A stretch of 64,000 nt of DNA from Flavobacterium sp. CECT 9288. GTDB taxonomy: Bacteria; Bacteroidota; Bacteroidia; Flavobacteriales; Flavobacteriaceae. A model generated the notes under the pieces. It was given only the letters and a program-made list of their open reading frames with translations, did no database searches and was not told the DNA's origin. Numbering within the stretch: the first letter of the stretch is position 1; each line of letters starts with the position of its first letter. A program made the translations under genes and the position numbers. Shown in pieces: positions 9,519 through 17,745 of this stretch. The DNA lies in assembly GCF_918731615.1 (NCBI RefSeq), contig NZ_OU957226.1, forward strand, positions 1,426,001 through 1,490,000, given 5' to 3'.

Positions 9519-10802
9519 TTAGTAATAGGCCAATCTCATTTTCTCTATAATCTCGTTCAAACATAGATTGTTAATACTGCCTTCATGTGTGTGTTTGGTT
9601 TCTTTTGGGGATGTAAAAGTTCCGTTTTCCAATTGTTCTGCAACGGCTTTGTATGCATCTCTAAAAGGCATTCCAGTAACTACCATTTCATTTAAAGTGT
9701 CAACCGTAAATAAATAATTGTATTTTGAATCGGCAAGAATATTGTCTTTTACTTCAATGTCTTTTATGGAGAAAATTGCAATATCTAAGCAGGCTTTCAG
9801 GTTTTGAATGGCTGGGAATAAACCTTCTTTTAATAATTGCAAATCTCTGTGATAACCACTCGGTAAGTTGTTAGTAATTAAAGTAATTTCATAAGGTAAG
9901 GCTTGAATTTTATTGCATTTTCCTCGAATTAACTCAAATACATCCGGGTTTTTTTTGTGTGGCATGATGCTGGAACCTGTTGTAAGATGAGATGGTAGTG
10001 TAATGAAATCAAAATTCTGACTCATATACAAACAAACATCCATAGAAAATTTAGCCAAAGTTGCAGCCACACTACTCATTGCAAAAGCAACTGTTTTTTC
10101 TGATTTTCCACGGCTCATTTGAGCGGCTACTGAATTGAATTTTAAAGTTTCAAAACCCAGTTCTTGCGTCGTAAAAGTTCTATCAATAGGGAAGGAGCTG
10201 CCGTAGCCTGCGGCTGAGCCTAATGGATTTTGATCTACAATTTTCAAAGCAGCATTCAACATTGTAATATCATCAATCAAAGTTTCGGCATAAGCAGAAA
10301 ACCACATCCCAAAAGAAGATGGCATTGCAATTTGTAAATGGGTGTAGCCTGGCAATAATACATTTTGATGTTTCTCTGCTGATTCCATCAGTAAATCAAA
10401 AAGGCTTTTTACTTGAGCTTTTAACTCTTTTACTACATCTTTTAAATATAAATTAACATCTACTAAAACTTGATCGTTGCGGGAACGTGCGGTATGAATT
10501 TTTTTTCCTACATCGCCTAATTTTTCTGTTAGCAAATATTCAATTTTCGAATGCACATCTTCAAAGGAATCTTCGATTGTGAAATTTCCAGCAGCAACAT
10601 CAGCAATAATCTCTTTCAATGCAGCTACTAACATATCTGTTTCACTAGCTGTCAATAAACCAATGTTTCCGAGCATTTTAGCATGTGCAATTGAACCTAA
10701 AGCATCGTATTTTGCTAGAACCAAGTCCAGTTCCCTGTCGTTTCCCACAGTGAAATGCTCAATTTGTTTATCTGTTGGTATTCCTTTTTCCCAAAGTTTC
10801 AT
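9519..10802 (-). CDS. argH: Argininosuccinate lyase
   Basis: A 427-residue fumarase/aspartase superfamily enzyme that splits argininosuccinate into arginine and fumarate, the last step of arginine synthesis. The signature loop GSSIMPHKKNPD is present at about residues 280-291, with the catalytic-region motifs HTARSRNDQV and GYTHLQIAMP upstream. It begins MKLWEKGIPTDKQIEHFTVGND, typical of Bacteroidota ArgH. It is the last gene of the arg operon, separated from argE by a spacer of about 155 bases packed with two kinds of dispersed repeat. Confidence 0.96.
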   Translation of the reverse strand: MKLWEKGIPTDKQIEHFTVGNDRELDLVLAKYDALGSIAHAKMLGNIGLLTASETDMLVAALKEIIADVAAGNFTIEDSFEDVHSKIEYLLTEKLGDVGKKIHTARSRNDQVLVDVNLYLKDVVKELKAQVKSLFDLLMESAEKHQNVLLPGYTHLQIAMPSSFGMWFSAYAETLIDDITMLNAALKIVDQNPLGSAAGYGSSFPIDRTFTTQELGFETLKFNSVAAQMSRGKSEKTVAFAMSSVAATLAKFSMDVCLYMSQNFDFITLPSHLTTGSSIMPHKKNPDVFELIRGKCNKIQALPYEITLITNNLPSGYHRDLQLLKEGLFPAIQNLKACLDIAIFSIKDIEVKDNILADSKYNYLFTVDTLNEMVVTGMPFRDAYKAVAEQLENGTFTSPKETKHTHEGSINNLCLNEIIEKMRLAYY

Positions 10803-10811
10803 ATTGTTTTT

Positions 10812-10845
10812 TGTTTCAGGTTTAAAGTTTCATCTTGAAACTTGC
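10812..10845. repeat. TTTCAAG-type dispersed repeat, short copy
   Basis: TTTCAGG/TTTAAAG/TTTCA followed by TTGAAAC forms an imperfect hairpin in the argE-argH spacer. The same motif family occurs at 15172-15221 and 22831-22951. Confidence 0.55.
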
Positions 10846-10868
10846 ATGATCTATAGGAATCGTTTTCA

Positions 10869-10950
10869 TAGCCCCGATAATAGTGAAAATCCTTTTATTT
10901 TTTTTTCTTTAAAAAAATAAAAGATTGTAACGGATAGCGGGAATAGCTCC
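10869..10950 (+). repeat. Dispersed palindromic element, copy A (AGCCCCGAT...GCTCC type)
   Basis: The element begins TAGCCCCGATAATAG. A central A/T-rich hairpin is bordered by AAATCCTTTT and AAAAGATTGTA, then CGGATAGCGGGAATAGCTCC ends it. The ends are shared with copies at 16310-16413 and (inverted) 35611-35696, while the central stem differs in each. It is intergenic between argH and argE. Confidence 0.75.
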
Positions 10951-10958
10951 TAGTCATT

Positions 10959-12029
10959 TTATTGTTTGAAAAAATCAGTTAGTATCTTGATATACAATTG
11001 GATTCCTTCTGTTATTTCATGTATAAATATAAATTCGTTTGCGGAGTGTGACCGCAGGGTTTCACCAGGTCCTAGTTTCAATGATTTGCAACTCAAAACC
11101 GATTGATCTGAAAGGGTAGGCGAGCCGTAGGTGGTTCTTCCTAATGCGATTCCGGCCTGCACCAATCCATGAGAAACAGGAATGGAAGAAGCGTTTAAAT
11201 GCATGGATCTTGGATTAATGTCTGCAGCAACATTTGCTCTTACAGTTTCTAGAATTTCTTGATTGCTGTAACAATCATTTACCCTGATATCTACAACTAA
11301 ATGGCATTCTGCTGGAACTACATTGTGTTGTTTTCCGGCATTAATTTGGGTTACAGTCATTTTAACAGGGCCTAAAACCTCTGAAATTTTTTCGAAATTG
11401 TAGCTGTTAAACCACTCGATTACGGGAATTGCTTTGTAAATGGAATTGTCAAGATTTTGATGTGCGGCATGACTGGCGGTACCTTTTACGATGACATCGA
11501 GAACTAATAAACCTTTTTCGGCTATGGCCAATTGCATTAAAGTGGGTTCGCCTACAATGGCACAATCTAGTTCAGGCAAGTGCTTTAAAACACTGTTTAA
11601 TCCGTTTTTTCCACTGCTTTCCTCTTCTGCAGAGGCTACCATCACCAAATTATAAGGTAAATTTTCATGGGAATAAAAATGGACAAAAGTGGCTAAAAGA
11701 GAAACCAAACACCCGCCAGCATCATTGCTGCCTAAACCAAATAATTTACCCTCTTTTTCAATGGCTTGAAATGGATCATTGGTATAGCCTTGATTTGGGT
11801 TTACCGTGTCGTGGTGAGAATTCAATAGTAGCGTAGGCTTTGTAGCATCAAAATGTTTGTTGAAAGCCCAAACATTATTATTCTCGCGTTTAAAAGGGAT
11901 GTTATTTTGTGTAAACCAATTTTCGATTAAAATTGCTGTTTGATCTTCTTCACTGGAAAATGAAGGTGTTTCAATTAGTGCTTTTAATAGCGCAATGGCT
12001 TCTTGTGTAAGGATTTCTATGTTTTTCAT
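10959..12029 (-). CDS. argE: M20 family deacylase, ArgE-type (N-acyl-citrulline/N-acyl-ornithine deacylase)
   Basis: 356 residues from the ATG at 12029. A GTG start at 12044 is possible but lies inside a dispersed repeat and is less likely. This M20 zinc peptidase removes the N-acyl group of the arginine intermediate. Metal-ligand and catalytic motifs are visible: NSHHDTVNP near residue 75, GSNDAGGC near 105 and SAEEESSGKNG near 140, with the dimerisation domain in the middle. Because the operon encodes an N-acylornithine transcarbamylase, the natural substrate is probably N-acylcitrulline rather than N-acetylornithine; this is inference from context. Confidence 0.85.
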   Translation of the reverse strand: MKNIEILTQEAIALLKALIETPSFSSEEDQTAILIENWFTQNNIPFKRENNNVWAFNKHFDATKPTLLLNSHHDTVNPNQGYTNDPFQAIEKEGKLFGLGSNDAGGCLVSLLATFVHFYSHENLPYNLVMVASAEEESSGKNGLNSVLKHLPELDCAIVGEPTLMQLAIAEKGLLVLDVIVKGTASHAAHQNLDNSIYKAIPVIEWFNSYNFEKISEVLGPVKMTVTQINAGKQHNVVPAECHLVVDIRVNDCYSNQEILETVRANVAADINPRSMHLNASSIPVSHGLVQAGIALGRTTYGSPTLSDQSVLSCKSLKLGPGETLRSHSANEFIFIHEITEGIQLYIKILTDFFKQ

Positions 12030-12039
12030 ACTTATTTTA

Positions 12040-12103
12040 GCCACAGATTCACCGATTTTTTAAAATTGAAAAAGAAATTTTTTCAAAATCGGTTATACTT
12101 GTG
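12040..12103. repeat. ACAGATT-type palindromic spacer element
   Basis: The argB-argE spacer has AGCCACAGATTCACCGATTTT followed, after an A-rich loop, by AAAATCGGT. This makes a hairpin of about 9 bp. A related fragment, GTCACAGATTTTACTG, is in the argC-argG spacer at 16233-16257. Confidence 0.5.
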
Positions 12104-12112
12104 TTTCACTTT

Positions 12113-12898
12113 TTATAATTTGATATTTGTACAAATAGCCGTTGCATCTAGCAACATGCGGTGATGCCCTATTTTTATTTTTTGAACTCCTTTGTTTAAA
12201 CTATTAAAACAGTTGTCCAGTTTAGGAATCATTCCGGAATGTATGGCTTTTTCGGCTTTTAATTTTGCATATAATTCGGAATTTATGTTTTCAATAACTG
12301 AAGAATCGTCTTCGGCATCGAATAGAACTCCTGATTTTTCAAAACAGTAATTCAAAGTTACCTCAAAAACTTCTGATAAAGCGATTGCTAATTCACTGGC
12401 AATCGTGTCTGCGTTTGTGTTTAATAATTGTCCGTTGCCATCGTGTGTAATGGCGCAAAATACAGGTACAAGATTGTTTAAAAGTAACGTTTCTAGTAAG
12501 GGTGTATTTACTTTGTTGACATCACCTACAAAACCATAATTTATTGTTGGGTGATTTCGTTTTTCTGATTGAATCAAATTCCCGTCAGCTCCAGAAAAAC
12601 CGATTGCATTGGTGGAATTGGCTTGTAATTGTGCTACAATATTTTTGTTGATTTGACCAGCATAAATCATGACTACAACTTCTAGCATGGCGGCATCGGT
12701 GATGCGTCTTCCATCAATCATTTGTGGAACTAAACCCATACTTTCGGCTAATTTTGTAGCTGATTTTCCACCGCCATGAACGAGTACTTTGTAGCCTTCG
12801 ATCTTAGAAAAATCTGTTAAAAAATGAGCCAATTCCATCGGGTTATCAATGATATTCCCACCAATTTTTACTAACGTTATCGGTTTTTTATTTTCCAT
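12113..12898 (-). CDS. argB: N-acylglutamate kinase ArgB
   Basis: A 261-residue amino-acid kinase family enzyme that phosphorylates N-acylglutamate on its gamma carboxyl. Visible motifs are KIGGNIID at the N-terminus, the nucleotide-binding VHGGGKSATKLAESMG near residues 40-55, the substrate region GRRITDAAMLEVVVMIYAGQINK and the C-terminal GMIPKLDNC segment. It is slightly shorter than classical arginine-inhibited ArgB and has no N-terminal helix extension, which fits the arginine-insensitive type. In Bacteroides the kinase works on N-succinylglutamate; whether that holds here is not decided by sequence. Confidence 0.93.
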   Translation of the reverse strand: MENKKPITLVKIGGNIIDNPMELAHFLTDFSKIEGYKVLVHGGGKSATKLAESMGLVPQMIDGRRITDAAMLEVVVMIYAGQINKNIVAQLQANSTNAIGFSGADGNLIQSEKRNHPTINYGFVGDVNKVNTPLLETLLLNNLVPVFCAITHDGNGQLLNTNADTIASELAIALSEVFEVTLNYCFEKSGVLFDAEDDSSVIENINSELYAKLKAEKAIHSGMIPKLDNCFNSLNKGVQKIKIGHHRMLLDATAICTNIKL

Positions 12899-12904
12899 TT
12901 AAAA

Positions 12905-12976
12905 AAGGTTCTGAGGTTCTTAGATACAATGGCTCAGAGGACTTAATGCCTTAGAACCTTTGTATCTCAGTGCCTT
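12905..12976. repeat. GGTTCTTAG-type palindromic spacer element
   Basis: Two nested complementary pairs fill the argF'-argB spacer: AAGGTTCTGAGG with CCTTAGAACCTT, and AGATACAA with TTGTATCT. It is a third repeat type, different from those in the neighbouring spacers. Confidence 0.6.
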
Positions 12977-13919
12977 ATTTTTTTAATATTTTTTGAAGCA
13001 CTAATTGTGCTGCGAAGGTTCTATTATTGGCTTGTTCAATAACAATTGAGTTAGGGCCGTCAATCACCTCATCTGATACAATCATATTACGCCTTACGGG
13101 CAAACAATGCATAAACTTTGCATCGTTAGTTAATTTCATTTTATCAGCTGTTACCGTCCAGTTTGGATCAGAATTTGTAATTTGTCCGTATTCAATATAG
13201 TTACTCCAATTTTTGGCATAAATAAAATCAGCGTTTTTAAATGCTTTGTCTTGATTGTATTCAATTTTTGAATCTTTCGTAATTTCAGGATTCAATTCAT
13301 ACCCTTTTGGATGAGTAATTACAAAATCCATATTTTTTTGTAACTGCATCATTTCTACAAAAGAATTGGCAACAGCTTGAGGTAACGCTTTAGGATGTGG
13401 AGCCCATGTTAATACCACTTTGGGTCGGTGCTTGGGTTTAAATTCTTCAATGGTAATAGCATCAGCTAGTGCTTGTAATGGATGTCCCGTGGCGCTCTCC
13501 ATATTAATAATAGGAACAGTTGCATATTTTATAAAACTAGACAGTACTATTTCGGCATTGTCTTTTTCTTTATCAACCAATCCAGCAAATGCTCTTATAG
13601 CAATGACATCACAATATTGAGAAACAACTGCAGCAGCTTCTTTAATATGCTCTGATGCCCCCGAGTTCATTACGGCACCTTCTTCAAATTCTAGGGTCCA
13701 TCCTTCATTGGTAAAGTTCATTACCATGACATTCATTCCTAAATTTAAGGCAGCTTTTTGCGTACTCAATCGAGTTCTTAAACTAGAATTGAAAAACAAC
13801 AATCCTAATGTTTTGTTTTTACCTAACTTTTTATTTTTGAGGGGTTTCTTTTTGATTTTTAAGGCTTTTTTAACCCATGTTTCCAGTACATCTATAGTAT
13901 TGACAGCGTTGTAATTCAT
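12975..13919 (-). CDS. argF': N-acyl-L-ornithine transcarbamylase (SOTCase/AOTCase type)
   Basis: 314 residues. It transfers carbamoyl from carbamoyl phosphate to an N-acylornithine, giving N-acylcitrulline. The carbamoyl-phosphate loop reads FFNSSLRTRLS (residues 42-52). The proline-rich loop PHPKALPQAV (175-183 region) and the FMHCLPVRRN motif are diagnostic of the acylornithine type rather than ordinary OTCase. From memory, the residue before EHI distinguishes Xanthomonas acetyl-ornithine enzymes (Glu92) from the Bacteroides succinyl enzyme (Pro90). Here the equivalent is Ser89 (SGASEHIKEAAAV), so acyl preference cannot be read directly. It sits between argD and argB. Confidence 0.9.
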   Translation of the reverse strand: MNYNAVNTIDVLETWVKKALKIKKKPLKNKKLGKNKTLGLLFFNSSLRTRLSTQKAALNLGMNVMVMNFTNEGWTLEFEEGAVMNSGASEHIKEAAAVVSQYCDVIAIRAFAGLVDKEKDNAEIVLSSFIKYATVPIINMESATGHPLQALADAITIEEFKPKHRPKVVLTWAPHPKALPQAVANSFVEMMQLQKNMDFVITHPKGYELNPEITKDSKIEYNQDKAFKNADFIYAKNWSNYIEYGQITNSDPNWTVTADKMKLTNDAKFMHCLPVRRNMIVSDEVIDGPNSIVIEQANNRTFAAQLVLQKILKK

Positions 13920-14010
13920 GATTTTGTATTTTAATAAGTTATATTAATTTTTATAATATACACTTAATTTGTAGTTGTTTAAGTACTATTACAAATAGTA
14001 TTACTTTATA

Positions 14011-15147
14011 CTATTTTATCTCGACTAAAGCTTCTTGTAAGGCTTTTATAAACAAGTCGATTGCTGGTTTTGTTATTGTTAAAGGAGGTAAAATGCGCAG
14101 TAAGTTTTTGTTGTTTGCATTTCCAGTAAAAATATGTTTGTCGATAATCATCTTTTTACGAAGTGTACTTACGTCAAAATCAAATTCTACGCCCAGCATT
14201 AATCCTCTTCCTTTAACTTGAATTACTTCAGGGATTTGTTTGATTGCTTCCAGAAAATAGGCATAAACGTCATTTACATTATCCATTAATTGTTGCTTTT
14301 CCATTACGTCCAAAACTGCAATTCCGGCTGCACAAGCTAAATGGTTTCCTCCAAAAGTAGTTCCTAATAATCCGTAACTAGCTGTGAATTTTGGAGAAAT
14401 CATAATCCCACCTATAGGAAAACCGTTCCCCATTCCCTTTGCTAAACAAATTATATCGGCTTTAATATCATGATGTTGGTGTGCAAAAAACTTTCCGCTT
14501 CTTCCGTATCCGGATTGTACTTCGTCTAGAATTAAAACAACATCATAAGCTGCGCATATTTTTTCTAAATCTTGAAAAAATGCTGTGGTACCTTGGTCTA
14601 AGCCGCCCACTCCTTGAATACCTTCAATTATTACCGAAGAAACATCGCCTTTTTTGAGTTCGTTTTCAACCAATTCAATGTTGTTCAAGGGTAAAAAAGT
14701 AACAATTTGCTGTGCATTGATTGGTGCCACAATTTTTTTATTGTCAGTCACTGCAACTGCTGCAGAAGTCCTACCATGAAAGGAATTCTCAAAAGCAATT
14801 ACGCGCGATTTATGGTTGTGAAACGAGGCTAATTTCAAAGCGTTTTCATTGGCTTCGGCTCCGGAACTGCACAAGAATAAAGTGTAGTCCTCTAATCCTG
14901 AAAGTTTCCCTAACTTTTGGGCTAATTCAACTTGCAGTGGATTCTGAATAGCATTTGAATAGAAACTGATGTTGTCTAATTGTTTTTTTAAGGCAGTGAC
15001 ATAGTCTGGTTGGGTGTGTCCAATGGAAATTACACCATGACCGCCGTATAAATCTAAATATTCTATTCCGTTTTCGTCTGTAATAGTGCAATCTAATGCT
15101 TTTACTGGTGTGATGCTGTATAATGGGTAAACGTCAAATAAGTTCAT
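14011..15147 (-). CDS. argD: Acylornithine aminotransferase
   Basis: 378 residues from the MNLFDVYPLY methionine. An upstream in-frame Met at 15186 would add 13 residues (MKLETLNHLNKKE), but those codons come from the dispersed TTTCAAG repeat. It is a PLP-dependent class-III aminotransferase that converts N-acylglutamate semialdehyde to N-acylornithine. Motifs are YLDLYGGHGVISIGH near the start, FCSSGAEANENALK for PLP phosphate binding, LILDEVQSGYGR, and the Schiff-base lysine in CLAKGMGNGFPIGG. It is the fourth gene in the operon, downstream of argC. Confidence 0.92.
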   Translation of the reverse strand: MNLFDVYPLYSITPVKALDCTITDENGIEYLDLYGGHGVISIGHTQPDYVTALKKQLDNISFYSNAIQNPLQVELAQKLGKLSGLEDYTLFLCSSGAEANENALKLASFHNHKSRVIAFENSFHGRTSAAVAVTDNKKIVAPINAQQIVTFLPLNNIELVENELKKGDVSSVIIEGIQGVGGLDQGTTAFFQDLEKICAAYDVVLILDEVQSGYGRSGKFFAHQHHDIKADIICLAKGMGNGFPIGGIMISPKFTASYGLLGTTFGGNHLACAAGIAVLDVMEKQQLMDNVNDVYAYFLEAIKQIPEVIQVKGRGLMLGVEFDFDVSTLRKKMIIDKHIFTGNANNKNLLRILPPLTITKPAIDLFIKALQEALVEIK

Positions 15148-15171
15148 TTCTTTTTTGTTTAAATGGTTTAA

Positions 15172-15221
15172 GGTTTCAAGTTTCAAGTTACGTGAGCAAC
15201 CTGAAACTTGAAACTTGAAAC
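15172..15221. repeat. TTTCAAG-type dispersed repeat, hairpin copy
   Basis: GGTTTCAAGTTTCAAGTT is followed, after an 8-base loop, by AACCTGAAACTTGAAAC, giving a near-perfect long hairpin. It fills the argD-argC spacer. Related copies are in the argH-argE spacer and upstream of miaE. Confidence 0.75.
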
Positions 15222-15227
15222 AAATTT

Positions 15228-16205
15228 TTAAAATCCGGATGGTTTCAAATGCAATCCTGTGGTTTCATCTAATCCAAACATTAAATTCATGTTTTGTATG
15301 GCTTGTCCTGAAGCTCCTTTTGTTAAATTATCGATTACTGAAGTTATCAATAACCGGTTTCCTTTTTTCATTAAACTAATAATGCATTTATTGGTTTGCA
15401 CCACTTGTTTCATGTTGATTCCTGTGGTAGTAACCGTAACAAAAGGTTGGTCTTGGTAATAAGTCTCATATTTTGCTACTAAATCTTCCAGACTATCTTC
15501 GATTGTTGTGTATAATGTGGCGAATATTCCTCTGGCAAAATCACCTCTGTTGGGTACAAAAATCAATTCGTTTGCGTAATCCGCTTGCAATTGGTGGACA
15601 CTTTGGTTTATTTCCCCTAGATGTTGGTGTTCAAAAGCTTTGTAATGTGACATGTTGTTTGATCTCCAGCTAAAATGTGTTGTTTCTGAAGGGGTTACTC
15701 CGGCTCCCGTACTTCCTGTTGTAGCATTGATATGAACGTCAGTTGTGAGTATTCCGGCTTTCGCCAAAGGCAATAATGCCAGTTGAATTGCTGTTGCAAA
15801 ACAACCTGGATTAGCTATAAATTGAGCGTTTTTAATGGCTGATTTGTTCAATTCAGGTAAACCATAAACAAAAGACTTTTCATTGAATTCTTTGTCTTTT
15901 GTCAATCTGAAATCATTACCCAAATCAATAATTTTAGTATGACTTGCAAATTGATTTTGTTCTAAAAATGATTTTGATTTTCCATGACCTAAACACAAGA
16001 AAACTACGTTCACGTTTGGATTTACGGTATCAGTAAAATTCATTTCGATATCACCGAGTAAATCATGGTGCGCTACAGAAAGCGGCTTTCCAGCATTTGT
16101 TGTACTGAAAACAAAATCAATGGTTGCGTGAGGATGAAACATTAGAATTCTAATTAATTCTCCTGCTGTATATCCTGATCCACCTATTATACCGATAGTA
16201 ATCAT
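15228..16205 (-). CDS. argC: N-acyl-gamma-glutamyl-phosphate reductase
   Basis: A 325-residue NADPH-dependent reductase of the third step. The N-terminal Rossmann motif is GIIGGSGYTAGELIR (about residues 5-19). The active-site cysteine lies in ANPGCFATAIQLALLPL near residue 135, and the catalytic histidine region is FVPNRGDFARGI. The length fits the short ArgC type common in Bacteroidota. The spacer to argG is about 225 bases and carries one complete copy of the AGCCCCGAT repeat element. Confidence 0.94.
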   Translation of the reverse strand: MITIGIIGGSGYTAGELIRILMFHPHATIDFVFSTTNAGKPLSVAHHDLLGDIEMNFTDTVNPNVNVVFLCLGHGKSKSFLEQNQFASHTKIIDLGNDFRLTKDKEFNEKSFVYGLPELNKSAIKNAQFIANPGCFATAIQLALLPLAKAGILTTDVHINATTGSTGAGVTPSETTHFSWRSNNMSHYKAFEHQHLGEINQSVHQLQADYANELIFVPNRGDFARGIFATLYTTIEDSLEDLVAKYETYYQDQPFVTVTTTGINMKQVVQTNKCIISLMKKGNRLLITSVIDNLTKGASGQAIQNMNLMFGLDETTGLHLKPSGF

Positions 16206-16309
16206 AATTTTTATTTTTTCGAATTATTTATTGTCACAGATTTTACTGATTTCCATAGATTTGATATTGTATTTTTTTAAGTTTCTAAAAAAGCACTATT
16301 TTTCTCTTT

Positions 16310-16413
16310 AGCCCCGATTGCAGTGGAAATCCTTTTCCTTTTTTTTCAAAAAGGAAAAGATTGTAGCGTAAAGCGGGACGATTTTTCTGGAAATGCAAAA
16401 TATTTCTGCTCCT
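16310..16413 (+). repeat. Dispersed palindromic element, copy B
   Basis: Begins TAGCCCCGATTGCAGTGGAA, then a stem with CCTTTTCCTTTTT against AAAAAGGAAAAG, then ATTGTAGCG, AAAGCGGGACGA and a terminal GCTCCTA. It has the same ends as copies A and C but a different central stem. It lies between argC and argG. Confidence 0.75.
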
Positions 16414-16430
16414 AAAAAAAACGCTATTTA

Positions 16431-17624
16431 TTATTCGTATGTTTCATTATTTACCGATGAAAATATGTTTTGAGCATTACCAAGAATTTTGATAAATCCT
16501 TTGGCATCATCAGAAGTCCATGCATTGTTCATTTCTCCGTATTGTCCAAAACTCGTATTCATTAAATCATTTTCAGATTCGATTCCGTCAAGCGAAAAAT
16601 GATAGGGTTTTAGTGTAACGGTCACTTTTCCGTTGACAGTATGTTGGGTGTCTTGCAAAAAAGTTTCGATATTTCTCATCACAGGATCAAGAAATTGCCC
16701 CTCATGAAACAGCATTCCGTACCAGTTGCCGAGTTGTTCTTTCCAGTATTGCTGCCATTTTCCTAGTGTGTGTTTCTCTAATAAATGGTGTGCTTTGATG
16801 ATAATTAAAGGTGCGGCAGCCTCAAAACCTACTCTTCCTTTAATGCCAATAATGGTATCACCTACGTGAATGTCTCTACCTATTGCGTAGGCATTAGCCA
16901 GTTTTTCAAGAGTAACAATATTAGCCGAAGGTTTGTCTTTAATGCCATTTATAGCTACTAATTCTCCTTTTTCAAATTCTAAGGTTACTTTTTCTGCGCC
17001 CTCTTTTACCAATTGAGAAGGATAAGCTTCGCTAGGTAGCGCTTGATGCGATGTTAAAGTTTCTTTCCCGCCTACACTTGTTCCCCATAACCCTTTGTTA
17101 ATAGAATATTGTGCTTTTTCCCAAGAATATGAAACTCCGTTTTTAGCTAAATAATCTACTTCTTCCTGTCTTGATAATTTCAAATCTCGAATAGGAGTGA
17201 TGATTTCAATTTCGGGTGCGATGGTTTGGAAAATTAAATCAAAACGAATTTGGTCATTACCAGCGCCAGTACTTCCGTGTGCAATGGCACTTGCGCCAAC
17301 AGATTTTGCATATTTAATGGCTTCGATAGCTTGAAAAACACGTTCAGCACTTACAGAAAGTGGATAGGTATTGTTTTTTAATACATTTCCAAAAATTAAA
17401 TACTTGATGGCTTTATCATAATACTTATCTACAATGGTAAGATTGGTGTGCTTTGCACTTCCAAGTTCATACGCTCTTGTTGTTATGCTTTCTAATTCTT
17501 CAGCGGTAAATCCACCAGTATCTACTAGTACGGTGTGAACTTCAAAACCTTTTTCGTTTTTTAAATATTTCAGGCAGTAGGAAGTATCAAGACCTCCACT
17601 ATATGCTAATACTACTTTTTTCAT
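16431..17624 (-). CDS. argG: Argininosuccinate synthase
   Basis: 397 residues starting at MKKVVLAYSGGLDTS. An apparent 34-residue upstream extension is encoded by repeat-like spacer and should not be used. The enzyme joins citrulline and aspartate with ATP. The P-loop AYSGGLDTS is at residues 5-13, and the substrate motifs VDTGGF, AHGSTGAGNDQIRFD and SYSWEKAQYSINKGLWG are present. It is the second gene of the operon. Having argG before the N-acyl pathway genes while argH ends the operon places both final steps under the same control. Confidence 0.95.
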   Translation of the reverse strand: MKKVVLAYSGGLDTSYCLKYLKNEKGFEVHTVLVDTGGFTAEELESITTRAYELGSAKHTNLTIVDKYYDKAIKYLIFGNVLKNNTYPLSVSAERVFQAIEAIKYAKSVGASAIAHGSTGAGNDQIRFDLIFQTIAPEIEIITPIRDLKLSRQEEVDYLAKNGVSYSWEKAQYSINKGLWGTSVGGKETLTSHQALPSEAYPSQLVKEGAEKVTLEFEKGELVAINGIKDKPSANIVTLEKLANAYAIGRDIHVGDTIIGIKGRVGFEAAAPLIIIKAHHLLEKHTLGKWQQYWKEQLGNWYGMLFHEGQFLDPVMRNIETFLQDTQHTVNGKVTVTLKPYHFSLDGIESENDLMNTSFGQYGEMNNAWTSDDAKGFIKILGNAQNIFSSVNNETYE

Positions 17625-17639
17625 TTTTTCATTTTTTTC

Positions 17640-17730
17640 TTCCCCCAGCCCTCCGAAGGAGAGGGTGCCAATACTGGCAAAAGGGAATGTTATTTTATGT
17701 AATTTTTCTTCTATGTCTTGGCTCACGTCC
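17640..17730. repeat. CCCTCC/GGAGGG-type spacer element
   Basis: The spacer between the GNAT gene and argG has CCCCCAGCCCTCCGAAGGAGAGGGTG, then TGCCAATACTGGCA, and ends with TCACGTCCCTTC/AAGTAGGGGG. It is GC-richer than its surroundings, with several short palindromes. It is a different class from the other arg spacers. No second copy is visible in this window, so calling it a dispersed repeat is inference. Confidence 0.45.
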
Positions 17731-17745
17731 CTTCAAGTAGGGGGT

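Noticed and set aside
12030..12044. GTG start of argE at 12044
   Set aside because: The extra codons lie in a dispersed ACAGATT repeat; the ATG at 12029 gives the usual family N-terminus.
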